6,054 nt of DNA, taken from assembly GCA_964355045.1 (NCBI GenBank), contig CAYHCM010000192.1, positions 1 through 6,054 on the forward strand, in the 5' to 3' direction. The notes under the pieces are model-generated. The model saw only the letters and a program-made list of their open reading frames with translations. It searched no databases and was not told the DNA's origin. The position numbers and the translations under genes are program-made. Shown here piece by piece: positions 1-4,586 of this stretch (positions are counted from its first letter, which is position 1; each line of letters opens with the position of its first letter). The stretch is from JABWCE01 sp964355045. Lineage in GTDB: Bacteria; Bacteroidota; Bacteroidia; NS11-12g; UBA9320.

Positions 1-20
1 AGAAGAATTAGAATTTAGGG

Positions 21-50
21 AAAGGGCGTTGGGAGACGTCCTTTTTTATT
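21..50 (+). terminator. Rho-independent terminator of an upstream unit
   Basis: A 9-bp stem (21-29 with 36-44, one G-T pair) closes a six-base loop TGGGAG, and the descending arm runs into six T residues at 42-47 and further T-rich sequence. This is a classic intrinsic terminator reading rightwards. It would end transcription entering from the left edge and separates that unit from the dinD-like gene. Confidence 0.75.
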
Positions 51-174
51 TTTATAAAAAGATGCATTGTGAGTTTTATTTATAAAAAATTAAAGGAAAT
101 TTATTTAAAATTGAAGTCAGAAATTCGAAATAGTATTTTATTTATACAATCTAAAAACCTTAAAAAATATAACT

Positions 175-1011
175 ATGGAAAAAGAAACGATTAGTAAACT
201 AAGCAAAACTTTTGAAGACTATGCCTATGAGCAAGATGGAGTGGAGTATTGGTTTGCCCGTGAATTACAGGAATTATTAGATTATACGCAATGGCGTAAT
301 TTTTTGAATGCTGTTGATAAAGCCAAAGAAAGTTGTAAAACCACTGGTGAAACGGTTTCTGATCATTTTGCTGACGTCAGCAAAACGATAGCAATGCCAA
401 AAGGTGCAACCAAGGTAGTACCAGATATTATGCTTACGCGCTATGCCTGTTATCTTATTGCTCAAAACGGTGATCCAAAGAAAGAGCAAATTGCGTTTGC
501 ACAAAGCTATTTTGCCATTCAAACCCGCAAGCAGGAGTTATTAGAAGAACGTATCCAACTTATGGAACGGCTAAAGGCAAGAGAAAAATTGGCTGCAGCC
601 GAAACTGAGTTGTCAAAAAATATTTACGAACGGGGAGTTGACAATAAGGGCTTTGCTAACATTAGGAGCAAAGGGGATTGGGCCTTGTTTGGCGGCCACA
701 ATACCGGTGCTATGAAACAAAAATTAGGTATAGCCGAAGCTAGGCCATTGGCCGATTTTTTGCCAACTATCACAATTTCGGCCAAGCAATTAGCTACCGA
801 AATAACCAACTTTAATGTAAAGAAAAACGACTTGAAGGGGGAACCTAAAATTACCACCGAGCATATAAAAAACAATTCAGATGTTAGAACACTTTTAGGG
901 AAAAGCGGCATTAAACCAGAGCAACTGCCAGCCGAAGAGGATATTAAAAAATTAGAACGCCGGATAAAATCAGCCGATAAAGATATTGTTAAGAAAAAAT
1001 TAAAAGGGTAA
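175..1011 (+). CDS. dinD: DNA damage-inducible protein D (DinD-like)
   Basis: The 278-residue protein is close in length to E. coli DinD (about 274). From memory of that sequence it shares the same blocks: an N-terminal Bro-N-like part with W-x-A-R-E-L (26-31), LTRYACYLIAQNGDP (87-101), YFAIQTRKQEL (112-122), then a helical region (about 120-150) and an FGGH stretch near 172. In E. coli, DinD is an SOS-induced cytoplasmic protein reported to act on RecA-DNA filaments; whether that holds here is inference. It stands alone between two terminator-like hairpins, so it is probably monocistronic. The ATG at 175 follows an A-rich leader without a Shine-Dalgarno site, as usual in Bacteroidota. I found no convincing LexA box or TAnnTTTG promoter in 51-174. 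DinD-like genes also occur on phages and islands, but no mobile gene is seen beside it. Confidence 0.9.
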   Translation: MEKETISKLSKTFEDYAYEQDGVEYWFARELQELLDYTQWRNFLNAVDKAKESCKTTGETVSDHFADVSKTIAMPKGATKVVPDIMLTRYACYLIAQNGDPKKEQIAFAQSYFAIQTRKQELLEERIQLMERLKAREKLAAAETELSKNIYERGVDNKGFANIRSKGDWALFGGHNTGAMKQKLGIAEARPLADFLPTITISAKQLATEITNFNVKKNDLKGEPKITTEHIKNNSDVRTLLGKSGIKPEQLPAEEDIKKLERRIKSADKDIVKKKLKG

Positions 1012-1044
1012 ATGTTTTTAATCGGATTAAGAATCTAACAAATG

Positions 1045-1070
1045 AGGGAAGTTAAACGCCCTTTTTTGTT
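1045..1070 (+). terminator. probable terminator of the dinD-like gene
   Basis: AGGG (1045-1048) pairs with CCCT (1059-1062) and a GT/AC pair can form inside, followed by TTTTTTG and more T. The stem is short and imperfect. The right arm and T-tract (ACGCCCTTTTTT) nearly repeat those of the terminator at 21-50 (ACGTCCTTTTTT), and the site lies 34 bases after the dinD stop. The call rests on position and T-tract more than on stem strength. Confidence 0.5.
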
Positions 1071-1100
1071 TTTAATGATTTTCTGATTCGGGTAAAAAAC

Positions 1101-1114
1101 GGTATGGTAATACC
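1101..1114. repeat. short perfect inverted repeat GGTAT-ggta-ATACC
   Basis: GGTAT (1101-1105) and ATACC (1110-1114) form a 5-bp perfect inverted repeat with a four-base spacer, 15 bases before the candidate -33 box of the lipoprotein gene. It could be a small operator-like dyad or chance. No regulator is encoded nearby. Confidence 0.3.
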
Positions 1115-1128
1115 TAAATTTATTATCA

Positions 1129-1160
1129 TTTGTTTTGAACATTAAATAAATTATAATTTG
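1129..1160 (+). promoter_or_regulatory. candidate Bacteroidota promoter for the lipoprotein gene
   Basis: TTTG at 1129-1132 (a second TTTG at 1134-1137) is followed about 20 bases later by TATAATTTG (1152-1160), an off-by-one form of the TAnnTTTG -7 element. It ends 19 bases before the ATG at 1180, a reasonable leader. The -7 match is inexact, so this is a candidate only. Confidence 0.4.
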
Positions 1161-1179
1161 TACCAAATATTAAAACGCG

Positions 1180-1773
1180 ATGTTGAGAATTTCAAAAAAT
1201 TCTATCATATTATTATTTCCATTATTAATACTGTTTTGTACTTGTAAAAAAGAAAAGAGTAATACTGGGAATAGTTATTCTCCAACTTCCATGGGTTCAA
1301 GTTGGAATTATAAAGGTTTTATTACGGTATCTACAAGGAATATAATGACTGGCCGAACTTTTAAAAAATTTGGTAAAACGTATTATGAAAAAGCAGTTAC
1401 AACTGATAAGGAAACTATTAATTTTTATGGAACACATACTGACGATGACTATTATACGATAGTAACAGATCCCATGAATAATAATGCAGAAAATGAGGTT
1501 CTCTATCTTAAAACGAATGCATCCGTTGGCGATTCGTGGGTGGTAGAAATTAAATATGGGTTTGATATATTGGGAAACCAATGGAAATATAAAATTTTAG
1601 AAAAAGGGATTGCTAAAATCGTGAATGGCAAAACGTATTCTAATGTAATTCATACTGAAAGAGATTCAGATGGTAAGATTATTCACTCATATTATTGTTT
1701 AGGAGTTGGATTAATTGAAGTTGCTTATGATAGCGGTGCAAATAGTACTTTGGAGTCATATAATATTGAATAA
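1180..1773 (+). CDS. secreted lipoprotein of unknown function
   Basis: A 197-residue protein beginning with a signal sequence: basic start (MLRISKNS), hydrophobic core 9-19, then two cysteines (20 and 22) followed by KKEK. One of them is probably the lipid-modified residue. The lipobox is relaxed, as is common in this phylum, and the lysine/glutamate run after the Cys resembles surface-export tails of Bacteroidota lipoproteins. After a polar linker comes an all-beta-looking domain with SMGSSWNYKGF (37-47), VGDSW (116-120) and a C-terminal YCLGVGLIEVAY (172-183). The pattern 'GssWnY ... vGDsW ... GVGLIe' recurs in uncharacterised Bacteroidota lipoproteins, but I cannot name the family. It follows the dinD-like gene with its own candidate promoter and is probably expressed alone. 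The function is unknown. Confidence 0.75.
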   Translation: MLRISKNSIILLFPLLILFCTCKKEKSNTGNSYSPTSMGSSWNYKGFITVSTRNIMTGRTFKKFGKTYYEKAVTTDKETINFYGTHTDDDYYTIVTDPMNNNAENEVLYLKTNASVGDSWVVEIKYGFDILGNQWKYKILEKGIAKIVNGKTYSNVIHTERDSDGKIIHSYYCLGVGLIEVAYDSGANSTLESYNIE

Positions 1774-1788
1774 ATTTAAAAATTTATT
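1769..1788 (+). terminator. AT-only palindrome at the lipoprotein stop, weak terminator candidate
   Basis: AATAAATTT (1769-1777) and AAATTTATT (1780-1788) are perfect inverted repeats with a two-base spacer, overlapping the TAA stop at 1771-1773. The hairpin would contain no G-C pairs and no strong T-tract follows, so termination here is doubtful. Confidence 0.25.
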
Positions 1789-1976
1789 TCCATAGTTTTT
1801 AGATGCATTTCCGATCCAAACCATTCTTTTTTTGAAAATATAAAAGTTTAGCCATAGTTTCTAATTATTCCTTTTGCGTAAAATAATTCCCGTATTAAAC
1901 GCACATTTTGCGTAGTTTAATTTATGGCCTGAAAATAATTTTATTTTACTCTAAATTTACCCCCAACTAATTAGCT
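1774..1976. other. intergenic stretch with two pairs of short direct repeats
   Basis: No gene is seen in these 203 bases. TTTTGCGTA occurs at 1872-1880 and 1906-1914, 34 bases apart. CCATAGTTT occurs at 1790-1798 and 1852-1860, followed by similar bases (TTTA, CTAA). They lie upstream of the truncated sensor gene and could be regulatory half-sites, but no clear TTTG/TAnnTTTG promoter is placed with them: the best TTTG (1907-1910) and TAATTTTA (1936-1943) are 25 bases apart, too far. Confidence 0.35.
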
Positions 1977-2225
1977 ATGAATCGTAAAATTTATTTAATA
2001 TTAATTTACGTATTTATTTCACTCCAAATTCTTAATGCAGCCAAACCGGAGGTAGTGCGTGGGAAAATTAATTTAGAAGACTTTGATTTTAAAACTCATG
2101 GAATTGTAAAGTTGAATGGCTATTGGCAATTTTACGTTTTCCTGCTTTTTGGAAAAGCCTCAAATTTCCAAATCATAAATCTCCCGGCCTTCACCTACCT
2201 GCTGCCGCCACATGGCATAGTATAA
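1977..2225 (+). pseudogene. 5' fragment of a 7TMR-DISM-type sensor gene
   Basis: Residues 1-22 are a signal peptide (MNRKIYLILIYVFISLQILNAA). They are followed by VVRGKINLEDFDF (26-38) and GIVKLNGYWQFY (42-53). This matches the start of periplasmic 7TMR-DISMED2 domains, whose usual pattern is 'vvkGxidLxxwdf ... vxLxGxWeFYw'. Such proteins normally continue for several hundred residues through seven membrane helices into a kinase, phosphatase or cyclase output. Here resemblance stops near residue 53 (about 2135). The frame then reads through the hairpin at 2144-2158 and the antisense of the ABC gene's last codons to a chance stop at 2223-2225. The gene is therefore broken, by a real rearrangement or by a wrong join. 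The ATG at 1977 is well supported by the signal peptide. The last 30 residues or so should not be read as protein. Confidence 0.65.
2144..2158. repeat. hairpin GCTTTT-TGG-AAAAGC at the gene-fragment junction
   Basis: A perfect 6-bp stem with a three-base loop lies between the last recognisable codon of the sensor fragment and the ABC gene's stop at 2160-2162. No T-tract follows on either strand, so it is a poor terminator. It sits at the place where the two unrelated sequences meet. Confidence 0.4.
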
Positions 2226-3710
2226 GCCTTTGCTATCCAGCAAATCAAAATGATTTCCTTCTTCTATAATTTTTCCTTTTTCTAAAACAAAAATCCGGTC
2301 GGCATGCATTATGGTACTAAGCCGGTGGGCAATTATTATGGTAATAATATCGCGGGTATCGTTAATGCCTTTGATGGTTTGGGTTATTTCGTCTTCTGTA
2401 ATGCTATCAAGCGATGAGGTGGCTTCATCAAAAACCAACAGACTTGGATGCCGCAATAAGGCGCGGGCAATGGAAAGNNNNNNNNNNNNNNNNNNNNNNN
2501 NNNNNNNNNNNNNNNNNNNNNNNNNNNNNNNNNNNNNNNNNNNNNNNNNNNNNNNNNNNNNNNNNNNNNNNNNNNNNGTTTTTCCTGAACCACTAGGGCC
2601 TACGAAAGCAATCGTTTCGCCAACATGAACTTTGAAATTTATATTTTTCAAGGCTGGTGTTCGGGCTGATAAATGTTGGAAAGTAACATTTTGAAACTCA
2701 AAATTCTCCAATTTTGATAGGGCCATTGGCCGCAATGGTCTTTCTTCTTTAGGCTTGTCCATTATTATTTTAAAATTTTCCAACGACACTTGTGCTTCGC
2801 GGTAAATCATTATTACGTTACCCAGTTCCTGAAGCGGATTGAAAATAAAAAACGAAAAAAACAAAAACATAAAATATTGCCCGGGAGATATGGTGGTTCC
2901 AAAAATTAACATCAATAAAATAAAAACCATTACACTCCTAACAAATTGAACCGTGGTGCCCTGCAGAAATCCCAGACTTCTGATAAATTTAACTTTTTTA
3001 AGTTCCAGTTCCAATATTTGGTAGGTGGTTTTATTCAATCGTTCAATTTCCTGATTGGCCAATCCCAAACTTTTAACCAATTCAATATTTCGCAATGATT
3101 CGGTGGTACTGCCGGCTAATGCAGTGGTAGCACCTACAATTTTTTGCTGCATAATTTTAATTCGCTTGCTGAAATAGCTGCTAAGCAAACCAATAACGGC
3201 AATGGCAAAAATATAAACAGCGCCAACAGTCCAGGTAATACTAAAGGCATAAATCATTACAAAAAGGATACCGACCATACTGGTAAAAAGCACGCCAATA
3301 AAGGAAGTTAATAATTTTTCAATGTCAATTCTAACCTTTTGTAATACCGAAAGAGTCTCGCCACTGCGTTGATCTTCGAACACCTGAAAAGGCAATTCCA
3401 AGCTATGTTTTAATCCATCGGCATAAATCTGTGCCCCTAATTTTTGAATGATAACATTGGTAAAATAGTCCTGAAAATTTTTGGCAATGCGGCTAACCAT
3501 TGAAACTCCAATAGAACATCCTATCCAAAATAAGGCTAAATGAATGTATTGTTCTTTGGTAAGCTTATCAAATTTTGTAATAATTTGATCAACCACATGT
3601 GCTGTAATATAAGGATCCAGCAGTGAAAAACCGATGTTGACAGTAGCCAAAACAAGGGCTAACATCAGGAGTTTCCAGTGATATTTTAAATATTTTTTGA
3701 GGATGTTCAT
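2160..3710 (-). CDS. ABC exporter half-transporter (permease-ATPase), gap inside
   Basis: An inner-membrane exporter subunit of the MsbA/MDR type, working as a dimer; the substrate (lipid, drug or peptide) cannot be told. Six membrane helices lie at roughly residues 13-33, 56-76, 135-155, 158-178, 252-272 and 276-296. The nucleotide-binding domain follows: Walker A GPSGSGK (371-377), whose next codon ACN must be Thr whatever the missing base; then the N gap; then LSIARALL (from 412), Walker B and D-loop LLVFDEATSSLD (424-435), and the H-loop in AHRLSTI (His462). The Q-loop and LSGGQ signature fall in the gap. The position of the A-loop aromatic residue (two after F344) is His346. The visible length of 516 includes 34 unknown residues; restoring the usual spacing gives about 590, normal for the family. 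The ATG at 3710 begins MNILKKYLKYHWK, a typical cytoplasmic start. It converges on the sensor fragment. No promoter is convincing upstream. Confidence 0.9.
   Translation of the reverse strand: MNILKKYLKYHWKLLMLALVLATVNIGFSLLDPYITAHVVDQIITKFDKLTKEQYIHLALFWIGCSIGVSMVSRIAKNFQDYFTNVIIQKLGAQIYADGLKHSLELPFQVFEDQRSGETLSVLQKVRIDIEKLLTSFIGVLFTSMVGILFVMIYAFSITWTVGAVYIFAIAVIGLLSSYFSKRIKIMQQKIVGATTALAGSTTESLRNIELVKSLGLANQEIERLNKTTYQILELELKKVKFIRSLGFLQGTTVQFVRSVMVFILLMLIFGTTISPGQYFMFLFFSFFIFNPLQELGNVIMIYREAQVSLENFKIIMDKPKEERPLRPMALSKLENFEFQNVTFQHLSARTPALKNINFKVHVGETIAFVGPSGSGKXXXXXXXXXXXXXXXXXXXXXXXXXXXXXXXXXXLSIARALLRHPSLLVFDEATSSLDSITEDEITQTIKGINDTRDIITIIIAHRLSTIMHADRIFVLEKGKIIEEGNHFDLLDSKGLYYAMWRQQVGEGREIYDLEI
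2478..2577. other. assembly gap of 100 N inside the ABC gene
   Basis: Exactly 100 N, a conventional placeholder for a gap of unknown length. The reading frame of the ABC gene agrees on both sides, so no frameshift need be assumed. From Walker A Lys to the start of LSIARAL there are usually about 108 residues in such ATPases, so about 325 bases are probably missing. Confidence 0.95.
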
Positions 3711-3836
3711 TTATAAATATTTTTAAGTAAACAGATTATTGGGCTGTTTCGATTTTAAAAGGTGCAAAGAAAGGAAGAATTTTTTGGAGTGATGGGTAAA
3801 ACTTTTCAATCTCCCGAATTAATAAAGCAAAACTTT
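3711..3836. other. leader region of the ABC gene, no feature recognised
   Basis: This AT-rich stretch lies between the ABC start and the toxin remnant's stop. On the minus strand there is a TTTG in the CTTTGCACC context, but a matching TAnnTTTG at proper distance is absent. No gene, strong hairpin or repeat was found. Confidence 0.5.
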
Positions 3837-3938
3837 TTAAGGATATTTATCAGGGTTTTGATAGGTATTAAAAAGAGCAAGAATTTTGATGGTTTTGGTT
3901 TCCTCCATAATTTCAAAAAAATTATATAAGGAATTTTT
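3837..3938 (-). pseudogene. C-terminal remnant of a RelE/ParE-family toxin
   Basis: On the minus strand 33 codons are open from 3938 down to a TAA stop at 3837-3839, reading KNSLYNFFEIMEE then TKTIKILALFNTYQNPDKYP. The pattern 'pYnifFEIdee.ktIkIlaiFnTyQNPdKyP' is what I know as the C-terminal strands of RelE/ParE toxins in Bacteroidota, and the natural stop after KYP fits. An in-frame TGA lies just upstream (3939-3941). The preceding 60-70 codons expected of a toxin of about 95-100 residues are absent in all three minus frames; a repeat cluster occupies their place. It lies downstream, on the same strand, of a small antitoxin-like gene (4193-4402), as expected for such modules. The fragment is too short for certainty, but motif, strand, stop and partner agree. 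It should be inactive. Confidence 0.6.
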
Positions 3939-3995
3939 TCAACTTATATGTAACTCATTTTAATTAGTTGATTTTTAGGCTGCAATTCTCAATTG

Positions 3996-4019
3996 CAACG
4001 GATTGAAATCCGATGCTAC
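3996..4019 (-). repeat. REP-like unit 1 (GTAG plus hairpin, minus strand)
   Basis: Read on the minus strand: GTAG (4019-4016), then CATCGGATT (4015-4007), two bases, and AATCCGTTG (4004-3996). The stem is 9 bp with one mismatch. TTTT precedes the GTAG, exactly as in unit 2. Confidence 0.65.
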
Positions 4020-4089
4020 AAAATTGGACCGTCCCGGAACTTATAAAAAATTGTAATCAAAGTTCCTTAGGAACGGTCTAATTTTGTAG
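4016..4089. repeat. long imperfect inverted repeat joining REP-like units 1 and 2
   Basis: The arms 4016-4040 and 4062-4089 are inverted copies: CTACAAAATT matches perfectly, GGACCGTCCC is opposed to a one-base-different GACCGT block, and both end in GGAAC/GTTCC. The right arm also has its own small hairpin, GTTCC-tta-GGAAC (4062-4074). The spacer 4041-4061 is AT-rich. The outer ends are the two GTAG tetranucleotides. Confidence 0.75.
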
Positions 4090-4110
4090 GGATGGAATTT
4101 ATTCCGTCCC
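4086..4110 (+). repeat. REP-like unit 2 (GTAG plus hairpin, plus strand)
   Basis: GTAG (4086-4089) is immediately followed by a hairpin sharing its last G: GGGATGGAA (4089-4097), loop TTTA, TTCCGTCCC (4102-4110). The stem is 9 bp with one G-T pair. The orientation is opposite to unit 1. Confidence 0.7.
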
Positions 4111-4141
4111 AATAATTAGGCAAGTTATCTGTTTTGAAATT

Positions 4142-4162
4142 GGTATGGTGCCCATGCCCTAC
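4142..4162 (-). repeat. REP-like unit 3 (GTAG plus hairpin, minus strand)
   Basis: Read on the minus strand: GTAG (4162-4159), GGCATGG (4158-4152), loop GCA, CCATACC (4148-4142). The stem is 7 bp with one wobble pair. TTG precedes the GTAG, as in units 1 and 2. Its stem sequence differs from units 1 and 2 while the layout is the same. Confidence 0.6.
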
Positions 4163-4192
4163 AACATATATGCAACTTGAGTTACTATGATG

Positions 4193-4402
4193 CTATAAGG
4201 CATATTTGTTTTTGAGATGGATTTGTAATTGATCTATTGAGATACAATCTTCATTGGCAGTATTTGCGCTTTTGTCAAGAATTTCTATGTGTTCCTTCGT
4301 TAATTCAAAATCGTTTTCACAAAAAGAATAATTAAATTTTTTAATCAGTTTTAGGAAAAAATCAATTTCATTATCGGGAATGTTAAGGGTAATTTGAGTC
4401 AT
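4193..4402 (-). CDS. antitoxin-like small protein, orphan
   Basis: The protein has 69 residues from the ATG at 4402: MTQITLNIPDNEIDFFLKLI (1-20), then an acidic, helical C-terminal half (ELTKEHIEILDK, 33-44; ISIDQLQIHLKNKYAL, 54-69). The strand-helix opening 'mtqItLnIPD..idFFl.Likkf.y' is the one I know from Bacteroidota antitoxins paired with RelE/ParE toxins; the C-terminal half would wrap the toxin. An upstream in-frame TTG (4447) would add 15 residues of basic, poorly conserved-looking sequence, and a TATAAT on the minus strand (4418-4413) lies between, so I chose the ATG. The toxin that should follow is reduced to a fragment at 3837-3938 beyond the repeat cluster. An uncharacterised small protein is the alternative. 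Confidence 0.65.
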   Translation of the reverse strand: MTQITLNIPDNEIDFFLKLIKKFNYSFCENDFELTKEHIEILDKSANTANEDCISIDQLQIHLKNKYAL

Positions 4403-4552
4403 ATTATTTTTTATTATACCTTTTATTGAATTGAATATTACTCGCAAATTTAATAAATCCGATTGAGATTATTATTTTAAAATGTTAAGAAAGGCTTAGT
4501 ATCGATAAGGGGTTTTTTATCCTTTGAAAAAGTATTTGAAAGTTGGTTTTTA

Positions 4553-4583
4553 GATTTGACAACTTTTTGAAGGTTGTCAAATC
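4553..4583. repeat. strong palindrome GATTTGACAAC...GTTGTCAAATC
   Basis: The arms 4553-4563 and 4573-4583 are perfect 11-bp inverted repeats. Three further pairs (one wobble) can extend the stem into the loop, leaving a three-base loop. It begins 3 bases after the stop of the T9SS gene on the minus strand, where a terminator belongs, but no T-tract follows on either strand. It is either an unusual terminator or mRNA 3'-end stabiliser, or a copy of an interspersed palindrome. Confidence 0.75.
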
Positions 4584-4586
4584 ATA

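Larger units (their letters stand above)
3982..4162. repeat. compound REP-like palindrome cluster (BIME-like)
   Basis: About 180 bases made almost entirely of palindromes: GCAATT-ctc-AATTGC (3982-3996), then three hairpin units each with GTAG at the 5' foot (minus, plus, minus), the first two joined by a long imperfect inverted repeat. GTAG beside an imperfect hairpin is the hallmark of REP sequences handled by RAYT (REP-associated tyrosine, HUH-type) transposases, and alternating REPs form BIMEs. No RAYT gene is in the window. It is more G+C-rich and more structured than its surroundings and codes for nothing visible. The assignment rests on architecture; copy number elsewhere in the genome would decide. 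Confidence 0.7.
3940..4177. repeat. 16-base near-direct repeats bracketing the REP-like cluster
   Basis: CAACTTATATGTAACT (3940-3955) and CAACATATATGCAACT (4162-4177) match at 14 of 16 positions in the same orientation, 222 bases apart. They enclose the whole palindrome cluster. They may mark the ends of an inserted or duplicated segment. Chance similarity in AT-rich DNA cannot be excluded. Confidence 0.5.

Noticed and set aside
1..18. Tail of an upstream gene (codons RRIRI then TAG at 16-18)
   Set aside because: Its position just before the terminator at 21-50 is suggestive, but five codons cannot be told from chance and a second frame is also open.
124..129. TTCGAA palindrome upstream of dinD as a LexA/SOS box
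   Set aside because: It is only six bases, and I know of no LexA consensus for this group that it matches.
74..146. Repeated TTTTATTTATA (74-84 and 136-146) as a regulatory element of dinD
   Set aside because: It is low-complexity AT sequence expected by chance in such a leader.
2136..2225. Reading the last 30 residues of the sensor-fragment frame as real protein
   Set aside because: From 2160 it is the antisense of the ABC gene's C-terminus, and the stop at 2223-2225 is accidental.
3942..3981. Frameshifted continuation of the toxin N-terminus upstream of the fragment
   Set aside because: All three minus-strand frames were read; each meets a stop quickly and none resembles a toxin core.
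3982..4162. CRISPR array
   Set aside because: The palindromes are not regularly spaced direct repeats. Orientation alternates, stem sequences differ and there are no spacers of even length.
4403..4447. Longer start (TTG at 4447) for the antitoxin-like gene
   Set aside because: It would need a rare TTG start and adds a basic stretch unlike the family's beginning, whereas the ATG at 4402 gives the expected MTQITLNIPD.
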